NCBI GenBank assembly: GCA_028873815.1
Contig: JAPPNN010000021.1
Span: 1-64,000, forward strand
DNA: 64,000 bases
Direction: 5' to 3'
From: Gemmatimonadota bacterium
GTDB taxonomy: Bacteria > Gemmatimonadota > Gemmatimonadetes > Longimicrobiales > Gaopeijiaceae
This document shows positions 1-8,364 of the stretch, piece after piece. The translations under genes were made by a program, and so were the position numbers. Below the pieces are notes generated by a model, which worked only from the letters and a program-made list of their open reading frames with translations, did not search any database and was not told the origin of the DNA. Each line of letters opens with the position of its first letter. The stretch's first letter is position 1.

Positions 1-151
1 TTCCCGCTGGAAACCGGCCCCGCGTTCAGGCTCATTTGCCGTTGGACAAGACTGGCTCTTGACGTTCCAGCGGAATCTTCCGACCGTTCTTGGCACGTTG
101 GAAGATGGCCCACCAGGGCCGTAACCCTTTTCACACCACAAAGGAGTCACG

Positions 152-355
152 ATGAAGATTCGTAAAGTGATCATGGGGGCGTTCGCTGTCGCGGCGCTCA
201 CCGCAGCGACGTGGGGCTTCCTGCCTTTCGGGGTGGGGGCGCAGGACAGTCCCTCAGGGCTTCTCAACTTCAACAACTTCGTGTGCCCCGACGAGTGCTC
301 GATCGGCGCACCCGTCTGCTGCGCCATTCTCCCTCCGATCATCGTCGAGGGCTAA
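152..355 (+). CDS. small secreted four-cysteine peptide
   Basis: 67-residue protein of unknown function. It has a basic start (MKIRK), a hydrophobic stretch at about 6-28 and a likely signal-peptidase I site after VGA30. This leaves a mature peptide of about 37 residues with four cysteines (C45, C49, C56, C57) and a hydrophobic Pro/Ile tail. A strong Shine-Dalgarno (AAAGGAG, about 6 bases upstream of the ATG) makes the start convincing despite the short length. The next gene, 18 bases downstream, is a beta-propeller lipoprotein. In layout this resembles the NVEALA-type small exported peptides of Bacteroidota, which are also found beside propeller lipoproteins. The resemblance is architectural only; I see no NVEALA motif. 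Confidence 0.6.
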   Translation: MKIRKVIMGAFAVAALTAATWGFLPFGVGAQDSPSGLLNFNNFVCPDECSIGAPVCCAILPPIIVEG

Positions 356-373
356 CGGAAGACGGGCCAGCAT

Positions 374-1519
374 ATGGGCCGGTCCTGCCGTGGCCGCGTC
401 GCGTTGTTCGCCGGGATGATCCTGATCTCAGGCTGCAACCCCGAACCCGGAGAACACGCCTTTGCAGACGCGGCGGGACCGGCCCTGGTTCCCCTCGACA
501 GCATCCTTCTACCGGAAGCCGACACACTGTACATCGGCAATCCGTACACACCGGTCATCGACCCATTCGATGGGTCCTTCTACATCCCCGACCATTTTTC
601 CGGACGCGTACTCAGGTTCGGCAGGGACGGTCGCCTTATGCTGGTGTACGGGCGACCGGGCGAGGGGCCGGGGGAGTTTCGTGGGGGATTGGGGGTTCCG
701 GTCATTCTGGACGACTCGACGATCTCGGTGCAATCGACCCAGTCCCGGCGGGCGAATATCTTCGACCGGAATACTGGTGAGACCAGACGGGTCGTGCCCT
801 TCCCGGCACTGGCCGGAATCACGCCCGCGGTAGTGGTAGGCGGGGACGTCTGGATGACCGATTTCGAACTCAGCCGCAAGACGTCACTGACCCGCTGGCG
901 ACCAGCGACAGACGAATTCGAGAGCTTTGGAATCCTCCCGGCCGAGTACTTGGCGTCGGCGGAGAGCGACAATTGGTCCTACGCGGCGACCTTCCGGCTC
1001 AGTTCTCTCGCCTACTCGGGCCGACGGTTCGTCCAAGGCTGGTCGGGGATGGACGAAATGTTCGTCGTGAACATGCGGGGTGAGGTGGTTGACACCGCTG
1101 ATGTCCCCGTGGTGCGCCGTAAGGGTGTACCGGCTGACCTCCGTGAACGCATTGACATCGAACTCATCCCATTCCGCGAGGTGCTAGAGAACAGTTCTCA
1201 ACTTCGTCAACTGTTTGCGCGTGGCGATGGCGGCTTCCTGTTCACCCACCACGATCAGACGGCCCTGAAGATGGAACCGATGCCCGTACTCACCGCCAAG
1301 GTTTGGGTCGGTATCCTGTCGTCAGATCTATCAAGTGCGTGCGTGGACGCACCCGTTCCCCGAGACTTCGAGATCCGGCCCATGGAGACCTTCCGTGGCG
1401 ATACCCTGTTCGTCTTGGACCGGCGAATCGACCACAATGAGAAGCTCCAGACTTGGATTCTGATGTACTTGGTCTCGGACGAGGAGTGCGACTGGTTGAG
1501 CACACAGTCGGGAGCTTAG
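374..1519 (+). CDS. 6-bladed beta-propeller lipoprotein
   Basis: 381 residues, predicted lipoprotein: a hydrophobic leader ends in a lipobox-like ISGC with the acylated cysteine at about residue 21. The body carries propeller-type strands typical of the 6-bladed/NHL-like family (repeated 'G.....V.DRRTG', 'GRVLRFGRDGRLMLVYG' and similar). The phrase 'GRPGEGPGEF' is common in this family in Gemmatimonadota and Bacteroidota. It probably sits in the periplasm or outer membrane; no enzymatic residues are evident and its ligand is unknown. It lies 18 bases after the small Cys-peptide gene and is probably co-transcribed with it. The start ATG has only a weak ribosome-binding site, consistent with read-on from the upstream gene. 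Confidence 0.75.
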   Translation: MGRSCRGRVALFAGMILISGCNPEPGEHAFADAAGPALVPLDSILLPEADTLYIGNPYTPVIDPFDGSFYIPDHFSGRVLRFGRDGRLMLVYGRPGEGPGEFRGGLGVPVILDDSTISVQSTQSRRANIFDRNTGETRRVVPFPALAGITPAVVVGGDVWMTDFELSRKTSLTRWRPATDEFESFGILPAEYLASAESDNWSYAATFRLSSLAYSGRRFVQGWSGMDEMFVVNMRGEVVDTADVPVVRRKGVPADLRERIDIELIPFREVLENSSQLRQLFARGDGGFLFTHHDQTALKMEPMPVLTAKVWVGILSSDLSSACVDAPVPRDFEIRPMETFRGDTLFVLDRRIDHNEKLQTWILMYLVSDEECDWLSTQSGA

Positions 1520-1743
1520 GGGTGCGGACTCCGACAAGCGCCTGATTGTCTCCGACGCTTTAGGTAGGTAGGGAGCGGCAGCTTGGTCTTGCAGGACCTC
1601 TAATCACGGCGATCTGGAGCGGAACAGGTGCCCACGATGAGACGCGGGACTCCCGCCGATTGACTCCGGTTTTCCCGCTTTCGCGGCACGGTCCAGCAGG
1701 GTCCAGGGCAACGGCAGGAAACGCAGATCGTGCAGCCCTGTAA
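1520..1743. other. intergenic stretch, no recognisable feature
   Basis: About 220 bases between the propeller gene and the first codon of the peptidase remnant. I find no ORF resembling the missing N-terminal part of a P1 peptidase in any frame, and no clear promoter or hairpin. The in-frame TAA at 1741 marks where the remnant's reading frame opens. Confidence 0.5.
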
Positions 1744-2232
1744 GTAGTTAGACGATTTCCTGCCGGGATTCTGACCTCTGTTGCCCCGCCCGTCGGACGG
1801 GAACTCGGCCGATACGCCTTTCGCAACCAGGTGGAGGAACGTGACGGCCAGTCGCAGGGCTCGATCATGATAGTGGTGGCCACGGATGCGCCGCTCTCGG
1901 AGCGCAACCTGGAACGCCTGGCGATGCGCGCGGTCATGGGGCTGTCCCGGACGGGCTCCTTCGCCGGCAATGGATCGGGTGACTACGTGCTGAGCTTTTC
2001 CACCGCCCCGGGCGTCCGGCGGCGGCCGGGAGACCAGGTGCGTACGACCGAGGACCTGGCCAACGACCACATGTCGGCGCTCTTCCAGGCGACGGTGGAA
2101 TCCACCGAGGAGGCGATCTACAACTCGATGTTCAGGGCGGAGACCGTCAGCAGCCGTTTCGGGACGCGCGAGGCGCTCCCGATCGACGAAACGGTGGACG
2201 TCCTGCGCCGCTACGGAGTGATTCGGGAGTGA
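1744..2232 (+). pseudogene. P1 (S58, DmpA-type) aminopeptidase, C-terminal remnant
   Basis: Only the C-terminal part of a P1-family aminopeptidase is present. The frame opens after a TAA at 1741 and soon reads PVGREL, then QGSIMIVVATDAPLSERNL. This matches the family segment around the autocatalytic Gly-Ser cleavage point, whose Ser is the nucleophile at the start of the mature beta chain. The beta-chain features that follow (ARTGSFAGNGSGDY-like, FSTAPG, ALFQATVESTEEAIYNSM) are intact to a normal stop. The alpha chain, more than 200 residues, is missing and is not in the preceding 220 bases. A GTG at 1831 could start a 133-residue product, but an isolated beta chain is not expected to fold or mature. 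I read this as a decayed gene. Confidence 0.75.
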
Positions 2233-2265
2233 GTGCCGTCGGACTGCTGCCCGGCGAATCGGCGG

Positions 2266-3840
2266 TCACCTTGCCAGCACCTGCCCGGCCCGGGCCCCGG
2301 TGAATGCGGAGTTGAGGATCGCGGCCTCGCCCCCCACGAAGAGGTGGACGACCCCGGACGACAACTGGTGCGGCTCGGTAAAGGTCGCATTGTCCTTGAA
2401 GTAGTCGGAGAACACCACCAGGTCCGCGACCATGCCTTCCTCGATTCGGCCGCGATCCTCCATCCCCATCACTTCGGCCGGAAGCGCCGTCATGCTCCGC
2501 ACCGCGGCCTCCAGCGACATCACCTCGTCCTGGAAGACGAACACCCCGATCTTGCGGGCGAATGCACCATAGGACCGCGGATGCGGCACACCCACGCCGA
2601 ATAGCGGGAGCCCGCCGTCCGACGACGTCATCGTCCATTCCTGTGTCATCAGCGTCAACAGGTCGTCTTCGCTCATGTTGAACGAGACGATGGAGGGGCC
2701 GCCCTGGAGAATGAGTTCGAGTGCGACATCGATGGGATCCGCATCGCGTTCGGTCGCAAGATCGGAAAGCAGGCGTCCTTCGATCGAGGGGTCCTCCTCG
2801 AAGCGGCGGAACTGGATCCGGTCCGCGCCGCCCCTGCGGGCGAGGTTCTCGACCATGGCTTCGCGGATTCTCGCGCGCGCGTCCGGGTCCGCCACGCGTT
2901 CCGCAAAGGCTCCGCTGCCTCCGGCCTGGGACCAGCGCGGGAGCAGTGCCGCCGACAGCCCGGTCGCCGAAGCGAGATAGGGGTACTGGTCCGCATATAC
3001 GGACAGTCCTTCGGCGCGCGCGGCCTCGATACGCTCCACCATGGCCGCAGCGGAACCCCACACGGGCGGACCGAGCGCCTTGATATGGGTCACGACCCCG
3101 GTGATTCCGGACTGCCGGCTCACGTCGATCACTTCCTCGACCGCGGCCAGCACACCGATGGTGTAGTTCGATTCATCCCGGATGTGGCTCGTGTAGATGC
3201 CGCCGTATTCCGCGGCCACGCGGGCCAGTTCAATCATTTCCGAGTTCTCCGAATAGCTGCCGGGCGTGTAGAACGTGCCGGATGAGAGGCCCCAGGCACC
3301 GGCTTCCATTCCGGTCCGGACAAGCGCGCGCATCTCGTCCAGTTCGTCCGCGGTGGGAGCGCGGTCGTCGCTGGCCATGACCTGCCCGCGCACCGACCCA
3401 TGGCCGACCAGCTGCGCGACATTCACCCCGAGGCCTTCTTCCTCCAGCTCGGCGCGCTGCTCGACGAGGCCGACGGGACCGCCGCCATCCGGGTTCACCA
3501 CGACCGTGGTCAGCCCCTGGGCGAGGAGCGGTTCGCCGTGACTGAGTTCCTCGGTGGCCAGTCCCGGTCCCGCGTGCGAGTGCGTATCGATGAATCCCGG
3601 CGCGACGTAGAGACCGGTCACGTCGAGAATGGTCACGGCGGGGGCGTCACTCAGGTCGCCCACACCCGCAACAAGTCCGTCGCGCACACCGACATCGGCC
3701 ACGACGGGGGGAGACCCCGTACCATCCACGACACGGCCGCCCTGGAGGACGATATCGTAGGGGGCGGGCGAACACGCCGCGAAGGCCAGCATCACTGGGA
3801 GGGCGGTAGCGGGGGCTGTCATTCTCAAGTGCAGCTTCAC
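2266..3840 (-). CDS. D-aminoacylase-family amidohydrolase, lipoprotein
   Basis: 524 residues. Hydrophobic leader with lipobox LAFAAC (Cys23), so probably lipid-anchored in the periplasm. The amidohydrolase barrel follows: PGFIDTHSHAG at 81-91 gives the HxH pair (H87, H89), and later histidines occur in TSHIRDES and THIKALG. The tail returns to a beta-sandwich ending in DLVVFS. The family (N-acyl-D-amino-acid deacylases and dihydroorotase-like enzymes) removes acyl groups from D-amino acids or opens small amide bonds. In characterised D-aminoacylases a metal-ligand Cys lies in a GNCG-type loop; here that loop reads NPDGGG, so the metal site and substrate may differ. Convergent with the P1-peptidase remnant. 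Confidence 0.8.
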   Translation of the reverse strand: MKLHLRMTAPATALPVMLAFAACSPAPYDIVLQGGRVVDGTGSPPVVADVGVRDGLVAGVGDLSDAPAVTILDVTGLYVAPGFIDTHSHAGPGLATEELSHGEPLLAQGLTTVVVNPDGGGPVGLVEQRAELEEEGLGVNVAQLVGHGSVRGQVMASDDRAPTADELDEMRALVRTGMEAGAWGLSSGTFYTPGSYSENSEMIELARVAAEYGGIYTSHIRDESNYTIGVLAAVEEVIDVSRQSGITGVVTHIKALGPPVWGSAAAMVERIEAARAEGLSVYADQYPYLASATGLSAALLPRWSQAGGSGAFAERVADPDARARIREAMVENLARRGGADRIQFRRFEEDPSIEGRLLSDLATERDADPIDVALELILQGGPSIVSFNMSEDDLLTLMTQEWTMTSSDGGLPLFGVGVPHPRSYGAFARKIGVFVFQDEVMSLEAAVRSMTALPAEVMGMEDRGRIEEGMVADLVVFSDYFKDNATFTEPHQLSSGVVHLFVGGEAAILNSAFTGARAGQVLAR

Positions 3841-3973
3841 GGCATTGCTCCGGGCAAGTGCGGGCTGTCGGCCTCCAGAAGGTGCTCAAGCCAGCATGGT
3901 CTTGGGACGTGCTCGAAATGTTAGTGGACCTGCCGGGTGGAACGCCAACACTACGGGCATCACGGTTAGATTC

Positions 3974-4002
3974 TGCACGGCGTCCGGATTGTGCACGGCG
4001 TC
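3974..4002. promoter_or_regulatory. tandem 11-bp direct repeat upstream of barrel gene
   Basis: TGCACGGCGTC occurs at 3974-3984 and again at 3992-4002, with an 18-base period. It lies in the roughly 195-base divergent region between the amidohydrolase (start 3840) and the barrel protein (start 4036). The placement and period would suit a tandem operator, but there is no partner regulator nearby, so this is weak. Confidence 0.2.
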
Positions 4003-4035
4003 ACAACACTCCCCCCATGCGCGGGAACAACCCTG

Positions 4036-4692
4036 ATGAGAAGCCGTTGGACCGCCTTGCTTGCGGTTGCGCTCCCCTTCCTCCCGGGTCCGGGTGCCGC
4101 CGCACAGGTCACACTCGGAATCGGAGTGGGCGCCAGTTCATCGGACTTGATCGTGACCGGCCTGGTGATCGACTCTCAAGAGCCACGCAGGGGAATCGCA
4201 CTGTCCCTGTCGTTGGCCGTCCCCCTGTCCGAGCGAATCGGCATCGAGTTCGGCACCGGCTACATTCGGCGCGGCTCCACGTCCACCCTGCTGCAACTGG
4301 GCGACGTGGACTACAGGATCCAGTACCTGCAGTTGTCGGCCCTGGGCAAGGCGAGTGCGCCCGTGATCGGCCAGCGCCTGTCGGTTCACCTCCTCGCGGG
4401 TCCTGCCCTGGCCCTGGAGACTTCCTGCGAGCGGGAAGCGAGGCTCGTGCTGCATCCGATCACATTCCTGGTGGAGTGCGACGCTCCCGAAGCCGACTCC
4501 AGGACGGCGACTGTGGACTACGGAATCCTCGCAGGCGTCGGTGCCCGCCTGGCCGCGACGTCCCGGCTGGGGTTCAGGGTCGATTTCATCTACTCCCGCG
4601 GACTCCGATCCTTCTTCGAGAACGAAACGGAGACGACCGCAAAAAACCGCGCCCTCACACTCCAGGCCGGCGTGGATTTCCAGATCGGCTAG
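4036..4692 (+). CDS. predicted outer-membrane beta-barrel protein
   Basis: 218 residues. I start it at the ATG at 4036 because MRSRW plus a hydrophobic run ending GAAAQ makes a clean signal peptide; an upstream ATG at 3991 would add 15 residues that spoil it. The mature protein alternates short hydrophobic strands and polar turns (VTLGIGVGASSSDL, RIGIEFGTGYIRRGS, LSVHLLAGPALAL, ALTLQAGVDFQIG). It ends in a hydrophobic/aromatic strand, as in PorT-like 8-stranded barrels. Function unknown. It converges on the gamma-glutamyltransferase gene and their stop codons overlap. Confidence 0.6.
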   Translation: MRSRWTALLAVALPFLPGPGAAAQVTLGIGVGASSSDLIVTGLVIDSQEPRRGIALSLSLAVPLSERIGIEFGTGYIRRGSTSTLLQLGDVDYRIQYLQLSALGKASAPVIGQRLSVHLLAGPALALETSCEREARLVLHPITFLVECDAPEADSRTATVDYGILAGVGARLAATSRLGFRVDFIYSRGLRSFFENETETTAKNRALTLQAGVDFQIG

Positions 4693-6392
4693 GGCCCGCC
4701 CGGCACGATTGCGGCTCCCTCCCAGTCGGGATCCGCCACCCCCACCTTCTCGCCCGTCTCGCCGTTCACCCAGATGCCGTGGATTCGCCCGAAGGCACCG
4801 TCCCGCTCGACCTCCTGGACCTCCATTCCCCACGACTCGACTTCGGCGACCACCTCGGGCGACCATCCGATCCCGGGCGACGTTTCCATGGCGATGCCCC
4901 CGTCGATCGGGTGCACCCGGGCCGCGGCCAGCGCGTCCGGCAGGCTCATGCCCTGGTCAACGACGCGCAGGACGGCCTGCACGACCGCCGAGATGATCCT
5001 CGCGCCCCCCGCCGCCCCGAGGACCAGCACGGGCTCGCCGTCCCGAACCACCATCAGCGGAGAGATGCTGGAGCGCGCCCGCTCCCCGGGCTCCATGTAG
5101 CCGAGGTAGCCGCCCAGCGTGGCAGCGTAGAGAAAGCCCAGCCCCGGGGTCGCCACCTTCGAGCCGAGATTCGGACCGATCGTTTGCGTCAGCGCAACGT
5201 ACATGCCGGAGCCGTCGGCAGCCGACAGGTGGGTCGTGTGTCCGTGCGCCGGCCCCCAGCCCGCGTCGTCCCAGTCCGCCACGGCAAGTCGCACGTCCGC
5301 GTTCGGCGGGTATCCCGCAGCCGCGCGCGCCACCGCGCCCGGGACCTCCAGCTCGGCCGCCATGTCCGCCGCCCAGCCCTTGTCGGTCATGAAGGCCAGG
5401 TCGCCGGTCCCGCTTCCCCTTGCGGCGGCGCGCTCCGAGAACGCCTTGGCCACCGCCGCGCCCACCAGGCCGGCCCAGCTGTCGTGGTCCAGGGCGCTCA
5501 TGTCGAAGTTCTCCAGCATGTGCAGGATTCCGATCGTGACCGCGCCCGAGGCCGGAATGTCCGTGCCCACGAGGTCGTAGCCGCGGTAGCTCCCCCGCAC
5601 GACGGGGGCGTCCAGCGCCTGGTAGTTCGCCAGCGACCGTGCGGTCACGGCTCCTCCATGCGCCTCCATGTCCGCCACGATCCGCTCGGCGATGGAACCC
5701 CGGTAGAACGCGTCCTCACCGCCCAGGGCAATGGCGCGCAGGGTCGCCGCGAGATCAGCCTGAACGAAGAGGTCCCCGGCGGCGCGCGCGTCACCGCTCG
5801 GCGTAAGGTAATGGGCGCGTGAGCCCTCGAATTCGGCGAGCTGGTCGACGCCCGCCCCGTGACGCGCCGCTTCGCCCGGAAGGAGCCGAAACCCCTCTTC
5901 GGCCAGTGCGATCGCCGGCTCCATCACCTCTTCCAGCGACAGCGTCCCTTGCTCGCGCAGGAGCTTCGTGAGTCCGGCCACCGCGCCCGGCACACCCACC
6001 GTGGGATATCCGTAGGACGCCTGCGGCGCAGTCTCCGGATCGTACGTCGAAGGTGCCTGGGTCGTCGCGTCGATCCCGGCGAAGGCTCCATCCGGCAAGC
6101 GCAGCAGGATCTGGGTGCGGCCCCCGATGCTGTTCATCGACGGCTCGACAACCGACACGGCAAAGGCCGCCGCCACCGCCGCGTCCGCCGCATTCCCGCC
6201 CGCCCGGAGCATCTTCGCCCCGGCCTCCGCCGCCAGCGGCTGCGCCGCAACCACGACACCATCCACGGAGGACGCCACCTGCGGCGGCACGGCCGCTTCC
6301 TCCCCACCCGGCACGCTGTCCGCAGGTGCGCAGCTCCACACCCCCAGCACGGCAAACGCGCCGACGGCGCGCCAATATCTCCGGTCGAGCAT
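4689..6392 (-). CDS. gamma-glutamyltransferase, lipoprotein
   Basis: 567 residues. Members are made as a precursor that cleaves itself before a Thr and transfer gamma-glutamyl groups from glutathione and related peptides to acceptors or water. Visible motifs are AGGNAADAAVAAAFA (about 64-78), the cleavage site HTTHLS with nucleophile Thr386, and the oxyanion-type LGAAGGARI around 458-466. The usual Asp before the Thr pair is His here. A lipobox-like VWSC near residue 21 suggests membrane anchoring. I choose the ATG at 6392 over 6407 because it overlaps the upstream stop as TGATG, giving translational coupling. It is the last gene of a three-gene overlapping set with a barrel protein and a DUF3179 protein. 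Confidence 0.85.
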   Translation of the reverse strand: MLDRRYWRAVGAFAVLGVWSCAPADSVPGGEEAAVPPQVASSVDGVVVAAQPLAAEAGAKMLRAGGNAADAAVAAAFAVSVVEPSMNSIGGRTQILLRLPDGAFAGIDATTQAPSTYDPETAPQASYGYPTVGVPGAVAGLTKLLREQGTLSLEEVMEPAIALAEEGFRLLPGEAARHGAGVDQLAEFEGSRAHYLTPSGDARAAGDLFVQADLAATLRAIALGGEDAFYRGSIAERIVADMEAHGGAVTARSLANYQALDAPVVRGSYRGYDLVGTDIPASGAVTIGILHMLENFDMSALDHDSWAGLVGAAVAKAFSERAAARGSGTGDLAFMTDKGWAADMAAELEVPGAVARAAAGYPPNADVRLAVADWDDAGWGPAHGHTTHLSAADGSGMYVALTQTIGPNLGSKVATPGLGFLYAATLGGYLGYMEPGERARSSISPLMVVRDGEPVLVLGAAGGARIISAVVQAVLRVVDQGMSLPDALAAARVHPIDGGIAMETSPGIGWSPEVVAEVESWGMEVQEVERDGAFGRIHGIWVNGETGEKVGVADPDWEGAAIVPGGP

Positions 6393-7243
6393 CAGAAAGG
6401 CTCCCATCTGCTGAAGTACTGAGCCATCAACGCCGTCCCCGCCGGCAGGCTCCGCCCACGAAGTGCAAACCGCGCGCCCAGTTCGAACGCGCCGGGACCG
6501 ACATCATACAGCAGGGAAGGCTGGAATTGCACGAGTTCCCGCTGGAAGCCCGGAATCCGGATCCCCTCGGTGACGCCCGAGGCTCCATCCCATCCGTCCA
6601 CAGCCAGCTTGTATCCGATCCGGCCCACCCTTCCACCGAGTTGCACGAAGTAGAAGAACTCGTTTCCGAAGTCCTTTCTCGACTCGGTGTTCTCTTCGCG
6701 CCACCGATACCCCGCCCAGCCGGACAGGTACAGGGAGCGCGGCCAGAACGAATGACCCAGTTCGGCCATGACCTCCCAGTCCCGCTGCCCGTCGCCAAGC
6801 GGGATGACCTCCGCGTCGACGTCGAACTCTCCGAGCGGCATCTTCGTGCCGCCGCGGATCGCAAACGGCAGCGAGGCGTTCAACCACGCAAGCGGCGCAA
6901 CCCGCAGCCACACGCGGGTGTCCCCGAAGCCGGTCGACTCGCGCCGGCCCGCGATGTCGTCGTACCGCAGACGGCTGAACGAGAACTGGGTCCAGAGGTC
7001 GACGCCGCGAGCGAGCCCGAGCGCACTGGTGAGAAACGAGGAGGTCGTGACCGCGTGGCCTTCCGCGAAGAACGAACGAACCTCACCGCGCGTCCCGAAA
7101 TGCTCGCGCGTGTCCTGGTGGTAGATCGCCAATGCCAGCCACCCCTTGCCCGGAGCCTCGACCCACTGCGCCGATGCGTCCCGGGCCTCGCCCGCAAAAA
7201 GGGCAAGCGCCAGCAGCGTCAGTGCCACTCGCGCGGCGATCAC
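6392..7243 (-). CDS. predicted outer-membrane barrel protein
   Basis: 283 residues with a signal peptide (hydrophobic run at about 5-20, cleavage near SAQ). The mature part has repeated amphipathic strands with aromatic ends (WLALAIYHQDT, VDLWTQFSFSRLRYDD, DTRVWLRVAPLAW, LYLSGWAGYRWRE, FFYFVQLGGRVGRIGYKLAVDG, FELGARFALRGRSL). This fits a transporter-like barrel. Starts with GTG, whose bases overlap the stop of the upstream DUF3179 gene (GTGA), and ends by overlapping the start of the transferase gene. A role in exposing or importing the transferase's substrate is only a guess from the coupling. Confidence 0.6.
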   Translation of the reverse strand: MIAARVALTLLALALFAGEARDASAQWVEAPGKGWLALAIYHQDTREHFGTRGEVRSFFAEGHAVTTSSFLTSALGLARGVDLWTQFSFSRLRYDDIAGRRESTGFGDTRVWLRVAPLAWLNASLPFAIRGGTKMPLGEFDVDAEVIPLGDGQRDWEVMAELGHSFWPRSLYLSGWAGYRWREENTESRKDFGNEFFYFVQLGGRVGRIGYKLAVDGWDGASGVTEGIRIPGFQRELVQFQPSLLYDVGPGAFELGARFALRGRSLPAGTALMAQYFSRWEPF

Positions 7244-8340
7244 TCAACTATCAATTCCGTGCCCGGATGGAACCCGGCCCACGCGAGCCAGAAAGCGACG
7301 TAGGCCTCGGGTATCACGGCAAGGCGTCCGCCCTCGAGAGGTCCGGCTACCGCCTGCCCTGCCACGCTCCAGGTCGAACCCGTCTCGTTGTCCACGATCG
7401 CGTCGTTCTCGATACGGAAGGTCAGCCGCTGTTCGCCCACCACCGGACGCACCGCGACGGCCGCGAACCTGTTCGCGTCCCACAGCACGGCCGCCGGGGC
7501 CCTCGCATAGTCGAATTCGTGAACCCAGGCCTCCCCGCGGGCCTCCATCGCGTGGAATGGAAACGCGATGGCGTCGCTGCCCACGGTGGCCGGCAGCCCC
7601 AGCACCCGCTCCTTCGGTGGACGCCGGGTGTCTTCGCGCGGAATCGGAAATCCGAGGTAGTTCGGGTTATCCGGGTTCTCGTATGTGTTCCCGTAAGGGT
7701 TCACGCTGTAGGCATCGGCGTCCAGGGGCTCCACGCCCACGACCGTAGAGCCCGTGAACAGATCCTGCCACCCGCCCCAGGTCATCTCCACCACGGGATG
7801 GCGCGTCAGCGCCTGACCCATCCGGGAGCCGCACGCTGCAGCTCCGCGCATTTGCGGCCACAGCGAGTCGTCCGCGTTCCGGTCGTACATGATCAGGTTG
7901 GCCTGAAACAGCAGTCCGGAAACCCCAAACTCCGCTCCGTCCACCGATGACCGGTCAAAGGCCAGCGCCGACCCCGTCAAGGGGCAGTAGGTGACCGCGA
8001 CCTGTTCGGAGCCGCGGGTCAGGTTCACGATTTCGTGGCGGTACATGATGTTGTGCGGTATGGCAAGCCACTCGCCGTCCAGAAGGACGCCGATCACTCG
8101 CGCATCGCTACTCAGGTACGTGGTCGCCCTCTGGTTCTCGACCGACACGAACACCGGGTCCGTGAGCGCCGGGATGCCGTCGCGGCCGACGCCGCCGTCG
8201 GCGAGGTACAGCGGATTGAGATCACCGCACGCCAGATCTTCGGGGACCACGCCAATCCGCACGTCACTCTGGCAAGCCACCACCGAGGTGACGAAAGCAA
8301 CGGTCACGACTGTCCCGTAACCATATTGAAAGCGCGACAT
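7240..8340 (-). CDS. DUF3179 domain lipoprotein
   Basis: 366 residues. Lipobox-like SVVAC puts the acylated Cys near residue 23. The DUF3179 core is recognisable: IPALTDPVFVS, then VIGVLLDGEWLAIPHNIMYRHEIVN and VAVTYCPLTGSALAF with the conserved Cys, then SGLLFQANLIMYDR, RHPVVEMTWG and YGNTYENPDNPNYL. Biochemical function of the family is unknown; members are exported. A good ribosome-binding site (GGGAGG) supports the ATG at 8340. A longer open frame runs upstream but lies antisense to the ATPase gene and is not used. First gene of the overlapping set with the barrel and gamma-glutamyltransferase genes. Confidence 0.8.
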   Translation of the reverse strand: MSRFQYGYGTVVTVAFVTSVVACQSDVRIGVVPEDLACGDLNPLYLADGGVGRDGIPALTDPVFVSVENQRATTYLSSDARVIGVLLDGEWLAIPHNIMYRHEIVNLTRGSEQVAVTYCPLTGSALAFDRSSVDGAEFGVSGLLFQANLIMYDRNADDSLWPQMRGAAACGSRMGQALTRHPVVEMTWGGWQDLFTGSTVVGVEPLDADAYSVNPYGNTYENPDNPNYLGFPIPREDTRRPPKERVLGLPATVGSDAIAFPFHAMEARGEAWVHEFDYARAPAAVLWDANRFAAVAVRPVVGEQRLTFRIENDAIVDNETGSTWSVAGQAVAGPLEGGRLAVIPEAYVAFWLAWAGFHPGTELIVE

Positions 8341-8364
8341 CGCAACCTCCCTGGACCGGAGCCC

